Assembly: GCF_009711045.1 (NCBI RefSeq)
Contig: NZ_WMJX01000011.1
Span: 1-36,669, forward strand
Direction: 5' to 3'
Source: Myroides albus
GTDB taxonomy: Bacteria > Bacteroidota > Bacteroidia > Flavobacteriales > Flavobacteriaceae
DNA length: 36,669 nt
A program made the translations under genes and the position numbers. Numbering within the stretch: position 1 is the first letter of the stretch; the number at the start of each line of letters is the position of its first letter. The notes beneath the pieces are model-generated. The model worked only from the letters and a program-made list of their open reading frames with translations, was not told the origin of the DNA and ran no database searches. Of the stretch, positions 8,537 to 17,029 are shown in pieces.

Positions 8537-9514
8537 ATGCATAGAATACTGTCTGTTTTATTTCTTTTTTTGCTCTTGAGCTGTAAAGATGCTCTAAGAA
8601 GGGATTCTTTACCTCATTCATTTGGTGAGCACAATAGTATTTTAGTCGTTATTGATGATAAGCTATGGTACGGAAATATTGGAGATAGTATTCGTTCTTA
8701 TTTAGCCTCTTTTGTAAAGGATGTAGAGCCTGCAGAATCGGAGTATAGCCTTTTGCAAATTTCTCCGAGGTTGTTTGATCAAGACTATAAGAAGTATAGG
8801 AATATTGTTGTCTTTTCTGATAACCACAATGATATAAATTTTTCCTATGAAGGGAATAAGTTTGCATCACCTCAAAACTATTTTGTCGTCACAGCAATGA
8901 ATCGAGATGAATTAGTAAATACTTTTATTCTTGAGAATGATTCAATTAAGAATTTGATTAAGAAAACGGAGATTCAAGTGTATATAGATAATATTCGCTC
9001 TGAAAGATTACATCCTAAGGAGCTTTTATCACATCCTTTTGACATTGAGTTAGACTTACCTGTTACTTTCAAACAAGCTAAGAAAGGGGAGGACTTTATT
9101 TGGTTTAAGAAGGATATCGCATCGGGTAGTAGTAATATTCTTGTTTATGCAGTGCCTATCCACAATATTGAAAATGTGAACAATACTGTGATTGACAATA
9201 TTATAGCTACTAAAGATTCAGTAACAAGAAAGTATATTCAGTCCTCTGAAGTTGGATCTATGATGAAAACCTACATCAAAGAGATATCTTCTCATAAGTC
9301 TATTGTCTTAGGAGGTAAAGAAGGTATTGTAATCGAAGGAACCTGGGATATGTTGAATAGTTTTATGACAGGGCCTTATATGACTTATGTTTTTAAGGAT
9401 GAGGAAATTGACCGTTATGTTTTTATCGAAGGGATGGTTTATAATCCTTCCATGAGCAAGCGAAAGATGTTAGCTGAATTAGAGGGAATTATTAATACAA
9501 TATATTTTAAATAA
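8537..9514 (+). CDS. DUF4837 family lipoprotein
   Basis: 325 residues. The signal peptide has a lipobox (LLLSC, Cys16), so a periplasmic lipoprotein is predicted. The N-terminal core (HNSILVVIDDKLWYGNIGDSI) and the C-terminal TWDMLNSFMTGPYMTYVF / VFIEGMVYNPSMSKRKM segments match the family known as DUF4837. Its function is not established. It is tightly coupled to the upstream LysM transglycosylase (4-nt gap), which suggests a role in the same cell-wall process, for example as a partner or regulator. That is inference from context only. Confidence 0.8.
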   Translation: MHRILSVLFLFLLLSCKDALRRDSLPHSFGEHNSILVVIDDKLWYGNIGDSIRSYLASFVKDVEPAESEYSLLQISPRLFDQDYKKYRNIVVFSDNHNDINFSYEGNKFASPQNYFVVTAMNRDELVNTFILENDSIKNLIKKTEIQVYIDNIRSERLHPKELLSHPFDIELDLPVTFKQAKKGEDFIWFKKDIASGSSNILVYAVPIHNIENVNNTVIDNIIATKDSVTRKYIQSSEVGSMMKTYIKEISSHKSIVLGGKEGIVIEGTWDMLNSFMTGPYMTYVFKDEEIDRYVFIEGMVYNPSMSKRKMLAELEGIINTIYFK

Positions 9515-9552
9515 AGAGAGAGGTAATCCTTATTACCTCTCTCTTGTTTTTT
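9514..9552 (+). terminator. terminator after the DUF4837 gene
   Basis: 14-bp perfect stem AAGAGAGAGGTAAT / ATTACCTCTCTCTT with a CCTT tetraloop, then GTTTTTT. The stem starts at the last base of the stop codon. Confidence 0.9.
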
Positions 9553-9638
9553 AATGTGTATTTAAGCTATTATCTTACGTTTTATATGTATTGTGTTTTA
9601 ACCTTATAATTAAGGTCTTAAATGCTTTTAAAAAGCGT

Positions 9639-10442
9639 TTATACATTTAAGTATATAGATTGAATTTTCTCTTTATCCACTTTTAATTGTTTAGTCAAGT
9701 AATGATCTATTGAAGAATATTCTTTATCAATGATATGGAATATTTCATTTAAATAAGCTTCTTTCACAGTCATCATATCGTTGAATGCTTGTTTCTGATT
9801 CTCGTGTTCCAATTGATAGACTGCAGACAATTGATTGATCATTGTTTGTACAGAATGATTTGTTTTTAAGTAATCTTCATAGATAAGTTCTCTCTCTATA
9901 TCTAAGGCTGAAAGAAATAGTACTGCTGCAAAACCAGTTCTATCCTTTCCTGCTGTACAATTGAATAGAGTAGGAGTTCCTTGGTTGTTTATTAATTGCT
10001 CGAAGAATAGACGGTATTCTTTTTGATTCTCCAATACGAGTTGTCTATAGATACTCAAGAGGTATTCGTTTGCACCTTCTACATCTCCGCTTACAACAAT
10101 TTTCTCAATACTACTTGGTGTTATTTTTCCTGGCGTGATAGGTAGGTGTATTGCATTAGTAGTGCAGTTTGGCAATTTATGGGGTTGTAAGCTTACTTCT
10201 TGTTTACTTCTGAAGTCAATAACGGAAGTTAAATTTAATTCACCTAATAACTTTATATCTTGATAGGTTAGGTCGTTAAGTTGCCCAGATCTAAAAATAA
10301 TACCTTCTTTGATAGGTACGCCTTCTTTATTAGGAATTCCCCCTAAGTCTCTAAAATTTGTTTGGCCTTCTAAGGTTAACTTTGAAGAAGACAGTTGCAC
10401 CGGGTTTTGTGAAGTGTGAAGTAAATTAGAAGATTTAAGCAT
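9639..10442 (-). CDS. tyrosine-protein phosphatase (Y_phosphatase3 / LipA-like family)
   Basis: 267 residues, cytosolic (no signal peptide). It has the NFRDLGG motif (29-35) that opens this PTP family, then FRSGQL, and the VIDFRS general region. The P-loop is NCTAGKDRTG at 161-170, giving the CX5R catalytic pair C162 and R168. The helical C-terminus is typical. The residue before the nucleophile is Asn rather than the commonest His. These enzymes are dual-specificity (phosphotyrosine, and in some members phosphoinositide) phosphatases; the physiological substrate here is unknown. It appears monocistronic, with no clear -7 box just upstream. No kinase gene is nearby. Confidence 0.85.
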   Translation of the reverse strand: MLKSSNLLHTSQNPVQLSSSKLTLEGQTNFRDLGGIPNKEGVPIKEGIIFRSGQLNDLTYQDIKLLGELNLTSVIDFRSKQEVSLQPHKLPNCTTNAIHLPITPGKITPSSIEKIVVSGDVEGANEYLLSIYRQLVLENQKEYRLFFEQLINNQGTPTLFNCTAGKDRTGFAAVLFLSALDIERELIYEDYLKTNHSVQTMINQLSAVYQLEHENQKQAFNDMMTVKEAYLNEIFHIIDKEYSSIDHYLTKQLKVDKEKIQSIYLNV

Positions 10443-10525
10443 TCTTTATTTCATTTTATTTGATCGTGTACTCCCCTAAAATACAAATAAAAATACGAAT
10501 GTTAAAATCCTCAGTTAACTTTTGA

Positions 10526-10909
10526 CTATTGCTTTTGTTGCAATTGATCTTTGAATTTCTCAAACATCTTAATCATTTTTTCATTCACTTCAGCAAAACT
10601 TAATCTGTCTTTGGTTTGATAAAACAACATTATAGCATAAGGCTGATCTATTATTTCTAAGAGTAAATGTTTGTTCAAGCGGTAAGATTCGCGAAGTAGT
10701 CTTTTGAAATAATTTCGATCAACCGCTTTTTTAAAGTGTTTCTTTGATACTGAAACTCCAATAGAAAGTGGAATGTTATCTTCTTGTTTATTCTCCAATG
10801 GTATATAGACCATACGCAAAGGGTATTTGCTGACAGACTTTCCTGTAGTAAATAATTCACTTATAGTAGTATGACTCTTTAATTTTTCCTCTTTTGGATA
10901 GGTAAACAT
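10526..10909 (-). CDS. rnpA: ribonuclease P protein component
   Basis: 127 residues. It carries the family signature SVSKKHFKKAVDRNYFKRLL (the RNR motif and central cleft helix) and the N-terminal KEEKLKSHTTISELFTTGKS segment. It binds the RNase P RNA and assists 5' maturation of tRNA precursors. Length and basic charge fit. The classic neighbour rpmH is not adjacent, and the catalytic RNA gene (rnpB) was not found in the window. The gene is set off by a -7 box upstream and by the terminator of the M1 peptidase gene. Confidence 0.95.
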   Translation of the reverse strand: MFTYPKEEKLKSHTTISELFTTGKSVSKYPLRMVYIPLENKQEDNIPLSIGVSVSKKHFKKAVDRNYFKRLLRESYRLNKHLLLEIIDQPYAIMLFYQTKDRLSFAEVNEKMIKMFEKFKDQLQQKQ

Positions 10910-10928
10910 GTTTCATTGGATTAGAATG

Positions 10929-10936
10929 CAAAGGTA
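10929..10936 (-). promoter_or_regulatory. -7 box (TACCTTTG) of rnpA
   Basis: Minus-strand TACCTTTG fits TAnnTTTG and predicts a short leader of about 15 nt before ATG 10909. No clear -33 TTG. Confidence 0.5.
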
Positions 10937-10960
10937 GAAAAAGCTTAGGTATATTTAATA

Positions 10961-10988
10961 AAAAAAGCCACTTGCGTGGCCTTTTTTA
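10961..10988 (-). terminator. terminator of the M1 peptidase gene
   Basis: GCCAC-TTGC-GTGGC hairpin flanked by an A run on the left and a T run on the right. Read leftward it gives a stem followed by a T run. It overlaps the M1 stop codon. Confidence 0.75.
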
Positions 10989-12872
10989 CTTTTGATATAA
11001 ATTATTTTCTTGATTGACATCAGCCATAAATTGGCTTGGATCGATCATGATTGATTTAATACTTCCTTTTGCTTTTGGAATTATAAATTTGTACTCTGGT
11101 TGAGCCCATCCCCAGCCATCTAATACTGTTCTTTCGTATTGTACATATTGATTTGGTTTAGTCCAATGCATAGAAGTGTATGGTATGTAGAAAGTTTCCA
11201 TGGTGTCATCTTCGTATACAACTAAGATATCTAACGGCATTCCACTTCTTCCAATTCTTTCTAAGGTAACTAATGTTTGATTCTTTTGAACTTCTTCTAC
11301 AAATTGAACTGCATAGTCAATCGTATTGTTTGTTAAAGTCCAATCAATCATATACCAATCTAATACAGCACCAGAAACTCTCTCTGCTGTGCGTTTAAAG
11401 TCATTTGGTGTCGGATGACTAAACTTGTAATCGCTATAGAACTTCTTAAGGGATGCCATCATATTATCCCATCCTATGATGTAAGATAACTGTGTTAAGA
11501 ATATAGCTCCTCTGCTATAGGCAGATGTTGAGTACGCTCTATTTGTTAAGTAGTGATCAGAATGTGTAGAAAGTGGTTCGTGCATATTCTTTTCAACTAA
11601 TTTATAATAGCTTTTGTAGTTTGACGCAAATGGATTAGAACCTTGTTCTGGTAGTATCTTTACCATAGCCAAATCTGAAATAAAGGTCGTAAATCCTTCA
11701 TCTATCCATTCGTGTTTAGTCTCATTTGTCGCTAAGGCGTGTTGAAACCAACTATGTGCTAATTCGTGAGCTGTAACTCCTACTAAGCTTTCAAAGTTTC
11801 TTTCTCCTGTGATTAGTGTACACATTGAATACTCCATTCCTCCATCACCTCCTTGTATGACAGAGTATTGTTCGTAAGGATATTCTCCTACATTCTCATT
11901 GAAAAACTCCATTAATTGAGCTGTTATTGGTTGTAGTTTTTTCCAATTCTCAATAATAGCAGGATTGTTCTTGTACAAGAAATGAAGTTTTACGCCATTT
12001 GGCCCTTGATAGGTGTCGTGAATATAATTGTTATCTGCTGCCCATGTAAAATCTAAAACATTTTCAGCTTTAAAATGCCAAGTTAATGTTTTGTCTTTTT
12101 TAGATGTAGCTACCTCTGTACCTGCATCTTGATAACCATGTCCAACCTCATTGTTATTCACCAATATTCCAGTACCTCCGACAGTATATTCTTTGTCGAT
12201 TGTAATTTTAACATCAAAATTTCCCCATACACTGTGAAACTCTCTTCCTAAATACTGTTCTGTGTGCCAACCTTCAAAGTCAAATTCAGCCATTTTTGGA
12301 AACCATTGTGCCATGGAAAGTGCTACTCCTTCTTTTGATTGACGACCTGATCTTCTCACCATTTTAGGTGCTTGTCCTTCAAATGTCATAGTCAATTCTG
12401 TAGAGGTATTAGGAGCAAGAGGTTCTTTTAACTCTACCTCTAAAATAGTACCTACTGTTTTTGTAACCAATATTTGTCCATTCTGTTTTAAGTCACTCAC
12501 TTTGACAAAACCTATTTCATCGGGTTTTAGTTTTGTGATTTTGCTTTCAGTAACTTTTCTTCCTCTGATATTTTTTGTATCTACCATTCTTGAATCAGGA
12601 TCAGGAATGCTATTCAATAATGCATCCATGTCACTGCCTGGTTGAAAAGCATTGTAATACAGGTGGTAATACACGTTTTTCAAAGTATCATTTGAGTTGT
12701 TGGTATAGACAAGCTTTTGCGTTCCTTTATAAGTGAACTTCTTCACATCAACTTTCACATCCATTTCGTAGTCAACGTGTTGCTGCCAATATCCTGGGTT
12801 CGGATTATTATGCGCATCTACACTGATAAGGCCTGTTAGTGTTAAAGTAAGGGTTAGTATTAGTTTTTTCAT
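10986..12872 (-). CDS. secreted M1 family zinc aminopeptidase
   Basis: 628 residues. A signal peptide runs to about residue 20 (ending VDA). The gluzincin site is complete: HELAH at 369-373 with the third zinc ligand E392 in EWIDEGF. The substrate-binding GGMEYS motif is at 344-349. The N-terminal beta-sandwich carries VYYHLYYNAFQPGS. A long family of such peptidases in Bacteroidota is exported and presumably trims peptides in the periplasm or outside the cell. It is the third gene of a leftward run after an MBL-fold hydrolase and an S8 protease, but a terminator separates it from the S8 gene. No C-terminal T9SS sorting domain is visible. Confidence 0.93.
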   Translation of the reverse strand: MKKLILTLTLTLTGLISVDAHNNPNPGYWQQHVDYEMDVKVDVKKFTYKGTQKLVYTNNSNDTLKNVYYHLYYNAFQPGSDMDALLNSIPDPDSRMVDTKNIRGRKVTESKITKLKPDEIGFVKVSDLKQNGQILVTKTVGTILEVELKEPLAPNTSTELTMTFEGQAPKMVRRSGRQSKEGVALSMAQWFPKMAEFDFEGWHTEQYLGREFHSVWGNFDVKITIDKEYTVGGTGILVNNNEVGHGYQDAGTEVATSKKDKTLTWHFKAENVLDFTWAADNNYIHDTYQGPNGVKLHFLYKNNPAIIENWKKLQPITAQLMEFFNENVGEYPYEQYSVIQGGDGGMEYSMCTLITGERNFESLVGVTAHELAHSWFQHALATNETKHEWIDEGFTTFISDLAMVKILPEQGSNPFASNYKSYYKLVEKNMHEPLSTHSDHYLTNRAYSTSAYSRGAIFLTQLSYIIGWDNMMASLKKFYSDYKFSHPTPNDFKRTAERVSGAVLDWYMIDWTLTNNTIDYAVQFVEEVQKNQTLVTLERIGRSGMPLDILVVYEDDTMETFYIPYTSMHWTKPNQYVQYERTVLDGWGWAQPEYKFIIPKAKGSIKSIMIDPSQFMADVNQENNLYQK

Positions 12873-12889
12873 AATTGATTATTCAAATT

Positions 12890-12926
12890 AAAACTCCACA
12901 ATCATTTGGGTTTATAATTGTGGAGT
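12890..12926 (-). terminator. terminator of the S8 protease gene
   Basis: Inverted repeat ACTCCACAAT / ATTGTGGAGT (10 bp, 14-nt loop). On the minus strand it is followed by TTTAATTTG. It lies 32 nt past the S8 stop codon. Confidence 0.75.
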
Positions 12927-12957
12927 CTGTAAAAGTGTTAGTAAGTATTAATTTGGT

Positions 12958-14604
12958 TTATTTTTTTGCTTTTGAAAGTTTCTCAGCCAATAGTAATGCA
13001 TTGTATGCATTCACAAATTTTCCTGAAGTCGAAATTGAATCAAACTTGCGAACTTCTCTTTTCTCTCCAACAACTACATCAATATTCACAGGAACTCCAG
13101 AGTCCATGATGATTTTCTTTACTTCTGCTGCTGTAAATTCTGGATAGTAAGCTCTTACTAAAGCTGCTACACCTGCTACATTAGGAGAAGCCATTGAAGT
13201 ACCTTGTAAGTATTGGTAAGTGTTGTGTGGTACTGTTGCATATATTTTCACACCAGGAGCAAATACGTCTACATCATAGTGACCGTAGTTAGAAAAACGA
13301 GCTACCATATGGTCTCCAAATTCTGGATTAAGAGCTCCTACAACTAAGAAGTTGTTTGAAATCTCTGGTCCCATTGCAACGTTGTCATTTGGGTATCTTT
13401 CTACACCACCTTCTATGTTAAGGTCCATAGCATCGTTACCTGCTGCTACAACGATTAATACGTCTTTTTTCTCTGCATATACGATTGCATCGCGTACCCA
13501 TTGACTATTTTCTTCGTAGTATTTACCGAAACTACCATTGATTACCTTCGCTCCGTTATCTGCTGCATAGCGGATAGCTAACGCGATATCTTTATCGTAT
13601 TCGTCTCCATCTGGTACGGCTCTAATTGCCATTATTTCAGCTACGTCTGATGCAACACCATCTCCTCCTAAATCATTGTGTCTTGATTGTGCAATAATAC
13701 CTGAAACGTGCGTACCGTGTTTAGCTTCATCTCGATCTGGTCCTAATACGTTGTTGTTTCCGTAATATTTGTCTTCAATATTAGTTGGATCATCACCTAC
13801 TAATTTGCGTGAAGTAGACTCCAGGTTTAGGTGATTGTCTAATTTGCTTTGCATTGCATTTTTATATGCTGCAATCCACGATACATCTCTACCACCTTTT
13901 AATAATCCAATGATCACATTTTTTGAATGTGTAATTTCAGCTGCTGTTAGATCATCTTCATCATCTTTTACTGGAATAGCTTCTAAATCAGCTAAAGTGT
14001 AATCCTCTTTTCCTAAGAATTTAGCAAGGCGTTCGCTTGCTCTTTCATACATTTCAGCCTTAACTTTTCCTTCGTATGCATCATTCTTTTCTTTTTCGTA
14101 TTGAGCTACCGCTCTCTTATATTGAGCCGATCCATCATCTCCACGGCGAATAACACGCACCATTTCCACAGTTTCATGAACTGATTCTCCTAAGAAATTC
14201 CAGCCGTGAATATCATCAACATAACCATTGTTATCGTCATCAATATTGTTGCCTGCTATTTCTTTTGGGTTTGTCCAAATGTGATTTTTTAAATCATCGT
14301 GGTCTATTTCAATACCTGAGTCTATTACTCCTACCACTACTTTTTTAGGTAATGGCTTACCTTTTAGTAGTAATTCATAAGCTTTGTCTACTGACATTCC
14401 TGGTACTGTATCAGTAAGAATATCTAAGTGACTCCATCTCTTAAGTTGTTCTTCTGGCAATTGTGTAGTTCTCTTTTGTAAGTGATCTACATTCGTAATA
14501 GGTGCGTAATTCTGAGTGTTAGTTACTACACTCTTTGTTCCTCCGCAACTTGCTAAAGCTACTGCTAAAGCAGCAGAAAGATAAATAGGCTTAATCAATC
14601 GCAT
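12958..14604 (-). CDS. subtilisin-like S8 serine protease, lipoprotein
   Basis: 548 residues from ATG 14604. The catalytic triad is intact: D95 (VGVIDSGIEIDHDD), H296 (KHGTHVSGI), S470 (QGTSMASPNVAG), with oxyanion Asn390 (VVAAGND). The lipobox ALASC places a lipid on Cys20. The roughly 200-residue insert between Asp and His, containing a Ca-binding-like DDDNNGYVDD stretch (122-131), marks the Bacteroidota S8 subfamily. An in-frame ATG at 14682 would add 26 residues and bury the signal peptide, so the downstream start is chosen. The gene lies 77 nt after the MBL-fold gene and could share its transcript. It acts at the cell envelope; the substrate is unknown. Confidence 0.93.
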   Translation of the reverse strand: MRLIKPIYLSAALAVALASCGGTKSVVTNTQNYAPITNVDHLQKRTTQLPEEQLKRWSHLDILTDTVPGMSVDKAYELLLKGKPLPKKVVVGVIDSGIEIDHDDLKNHIWTNPKEIAGNNIDDDNNGYVDDIHGWNFLGESVHETVEMVRVIRRGDDGSAQYKRAVAQYEKEKNDAYEGKVKAEMYERASERLAKFLGKEDYTLADLEAIPVKDDEDDLTAAEITHSKNVIIGLLKGGRDVSWIAAYKNAMQSKLDNHLNLESTSRKLVGDDPTNIEDKYYGNNNVLGPDRDEAKHGTHVSGIIAQSRHNDLGGDGVASDVAEIMAIRAVPDGDEYDKDIALAIRYAADNGAKVINGSFGKYYEENSQWVRDAIVYAEKKDVLIVVAAGNDAMDLNIEGGVERYPNDNVAMGPEISNNFLVVGALNPEFGDHMVARFSNYGHYDVDVFAPGVKIYATVPHNTYQYLQGTSMASPNVAGVAALVRAYYPEFTAAEVKKIIMDSGVPVNIDVVVGEKREVRKFDSISTSGKFVNAYNALLLAEKLSKAKK

Positions 14605-14681
14605 TATTGTTATATTTATTGTTTCTTCTGTAAAATTGTTTAAAAATATCAAATACTGGTAATTAGCAGGCTTACTTAACA

Positions 14682-15542
14682 TTAAATTAATATATCAGCT
14701 GCTCGGTGTATTTCTTTTAAACGCACTCCTTTTTCAGTATTTTGAACTGTAATTACTTCATTGTGTGCGTCATGACCTAAAAACAAATACCAATTGTTAT
14801 CAGCTGCCATTTTGAGAAACTTCTCCTTCTCTGCTAATGTCAACAAAGGTCTTGTATCATAACCCATGACATAGGGTAGGGGAATATGTCCTACTGTGGG
14901 TAACAAATCTGCAGGATAAGCAATCGTTTTGTCTTTGTACTTGAGGATGGGTATCATTTGTTTTTCAGTATGTCCATCTGCAAAGAATATATCAAAGCCT
15001 AAATCAGATTGTTTGAGCAAGTCAGTATCTGGTCTGTCTATAAAGTGTAATGCTCCACTCTCTTGGATAGGAATGATGTTCTCAGTTAGAAACGAAGCTT
15101 TTTCCCTTACATTTGGATTTGTAGCCCATTGCCAATGGTTTTCGTTTGTCCAATACTTTGCATTTTTAAAAGCATTTGTATATCCCGTCCTATCTGTGTT
15201 CCAATTTACCGCTCCTCCAACGTGATCAAAGTGCAAATGAGTCAAAAATACATCGGTGATATCATCTGGGTGAAATCCGTGTTTCTTGAGTGATTTTTCG
15301 ATCGAATGGTCCCCCCACAAATAATAATAACCAAAGAATTTTTCAGACTGTTTATTTCCCATTCCTGTATCTACGAGAATCAGTCTGTTTCCATCTTCTA
15401 TGAGTAGCAAACGGGCGCCAATATCGATAAGGTTATTGCTATCTGCTGGATTTGTTTTATTCCAAATTACCTTTGGTACTACGCCAAACATAGCCCCTCC
15501 GTCCAGTTTGAAGTTGCCACTTTCTATACTATATAGATTCAT
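14682..15542 (-). CDS. MBL-fold metallohydrolase (lactonase-like)
   Basis: 286 residues without a signal peptide. The metallo-beta-lactamase zinc site is HLHFDH (102-107), preceded by LVDTG (57-61) and followed by FFADGHTEKQ and LFLGHDAH, which supply the remaining metal ligands. The overall layout resembles the AHL-lactonase/YtnP-type branch, where members open lactones or other esters. The actual substrate cannot be told from sequence. It is the first gene of the leftward MBL-S8 pair. A TAnnTTTG match on the minus strand (15640-15647) could be its promoter, but no TTG accompanies it. Confidence 0.85.
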   Translation of the reverse strand: MNLYSIESGNFKLDGGAMFGVVPKVIWNKTNPADSNNLIDIGARLLLIEDGNRLILVDTGMGNKQSEKFFGYYYLWGDHSIEKSLKKHGFHPDDITDVFLTHLHFDHVGGAVNWNTDRTGYTNAFKNAKYWTNENHWQWATNPNVREKASFLTENIIPIQESGALHFIDRPDTDLLKQSDLGFDIFFADGHTEKQMIPILKYKDKTIAYPADLLPTVGHIPLPYVMGYDTRPLLTLAEKEKFLKMAADNNWYLFLGHDAHNEVITVQNTEKGVRLKEIHRAADILI

Positions 15543-16546
15543 AATTTGATCGTTTTTGAGTTGTTGTGTGCAAATTAAACAAATAATGTAAAAGGGACAA
15601 TTCTATGAGTAGTTTTGTGATGTTTAGTTTTCTGTATGTCAAATGTAATGTTGTTGAGCATCGTTGTTACGAAGATAAGATGCGTGAATGAAATTTGTTA
15701 GTTTCTTTGCGTGCTTTATTGAAAGGTTGTGATATTTTGAACAGTCTATAGTGGGTGCATTTCTTTATTCTGCAGGGATACATAAGGTGGGATACGCGAA
15801 TTTGTAAGCGTGGATTTTTACCTTTGGCGTTGAATGTACTTAATAAGAGATTTATAGTTGAACCCTTCTTTTGTTTCACTGCTCTTGTCCTTTGGTAAGA
15901 GTAGGGGGGATATACTATTTGGTGCTTGGTTTTTACCGTTGCTGTTTTGTTAGTCTGGCAATTGTTGATCGCTTATCTACGCCTGTTTTTTTTTATTTTT
16001 TTTATCGCTATTTCACAGGTGTTTTTTAAAGTATTTTCGTTGTGTTCACTGATGAATTTTATATAAAATGTACTGGTTTAGCGTTCTTTTTTGTTCAGAG
16101 AGATTTTAACGTTGTATGCAGTAAGTGTAAGATTGCATTTTGGTGCAATAGGCTGTGTGTTATTATTTTGCATTTTGATAGCTGTTTTGCAGTAAAAAAA
16201 AGTAGAGGTTCTACCACAAAGAAATTCTGTTTTTTTGTGTTGTTTGTTTTAAAAAGGATAACTTTGTCTTTTGAATTTCAAATTCCTCTTTTTGTTCAAT
16301 CAAATCTTATTTTTGTGAATTGTTGGATAGGATAAATGGTAAGAAATTTGCTATAAATGATTTTAAAAATCGAATTTATTAGAAATTTAGTCAAAAATGT
16401 ATTTAAGTTTCTATATGATTTTAGCTAAACTCGTTCATTATCAATAGCTAATATTGCATTGCGGTAATAGATTTTTGTGATATTAGTATTAAAACTTCTA
16501 ATCGTTATAAATATGTTAGTTATGATCACAAACCATTTTTTTATAA
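15543..16546. other. 1-kb gap without a recognisable gene
   Basis: Both strands were read. Only short Phe/Cys/Lys-rich frames occur (for example 16042-16335 plus and 15667-15879 minus), with no family resemblance, and I take them as chance. A GCCTGT/ACAGGT inverted repeat (15981-15986 with 16015-16020) followed by T6 resembles a long-loop terminator. No tRNA, tmRNA, RNase P RNA or SRP RNA hallmark was seen. The content may be decayed sequence plus the upstream control region of the suf operon. Confidence 0.6.
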
Positions 16547-16554
16547 TACCTTTG
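16547..16554 (+). promoter_or_regulatory. -7 box (TACCTTTG) of the suf operon
   Basis: Fits TAnnTTTG and predicts a leader of about 35 nt before sufA. The -33 region has only a weak match. Confidence 0.55.
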
Positions 16555-16594
16555 CGATGACAATTTTTTTAGAACTAATCTATTTAAGTAACGT

Positions 16595-16924
16595 ATGATA
16601 AAAGTTTCAGATATAGCAAGAAAACACGTCGCTTTAATGATGGAGGACGAGGGTTTTAATCCTACTACTGACTTTGTTAGAGTAGGAGTGACAAGTGGTG
16701 GATGTTCAGGTCTTTCTTATCAACTTAAGTTTGACCATGAAGTTTCAGAAGAGGATAAAGTTTTCGAAGACAATGGTGTGAGAATTGCAGTTGATAAAAA
16801 GAGTTTTTTATACCTTGTAGGAACTACTTTAGAGTATTCAGGAGGGTTAAATGGAAAAGGTTTTTATTTCAACAATCCAAATGCAAGTAGAACTTGCGGA
16901 TGTGGAGAAAGTTTTTCATTATAA
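16595..16924 (+). CDS. sufA: A-type Fe-S carrier (HesB/IscA/SufA family)
   Basis: 109 residues. The three conserved cysteines are present: C37 (SGGCSGL) and C101/C103 (TCGCGESF). These bind a [2Fe-2S] or [4Fe-4S] cluster or iron, and the protein passes clusters from the SufBCD scaffold to apo-enzymes. It is the first gene of the suf cluster and lies 105 nt before sufB with a hairpin between them. SufA is preferred over IscA because of that context. Confidence 0.92.
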   Translation: MIKVSDIARKHVALMMEDEGFNPTTDFVRVGVTSGGCSGLSYQLKFDHEVSEEDKVFEDNGVRIAVDKKSFLYLVGTTLEYSGGLNGKGFYFNNPNASRTCGCGESFSL

Positions 16925-16933
16925 GTTTATCAT

Positions 16934-16972
16934 AGGAAAAGCAAACTTTAAGACAGTTTGTTTTTCCTTTTA
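16934..16972 (+). terminator. hairpin between sufA and sufB, terminator-like
   Basis: AGGAAAAGCAAACT pairs with AGTTTGTTTTTCCT across a 7-nt loop, with one mismatch region, and is followed by TTTAG. It could cause partial termination or mark an RNA processing point, making sufA transcripts more abundant than sufBCD. Confidence 0.55.
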
Positions 16973-17029
16973 GATATTAAATAGTTTAACGGAAAAGCAT
17001 ATTATGGTACTGCTTTTAAGGATTAAAAT

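Noticed and set aside
9639..12872. T9SS cargo among the exported peptidases
   Set aside because: No C-terminal sorting domain is visible at the end of the M1 or S8 protein; the S8 protein has a lipobox instead.
15667..15879. 70-residue minus-strand frame in the 1-kb gap
   Set aside because: No recognisable motif, no plausible start context, Lys/Ser-rich by base composition. I considered a transposase remnant but saw no DDE or HTH block.
16042..16335. 97-residue open frame upstream of sufA
   Set aside because: GTG start, Phe/Cys-rich composition typical of AT-rich noncoding DNA, no family resemblance, no terminator or promoter arrangement.
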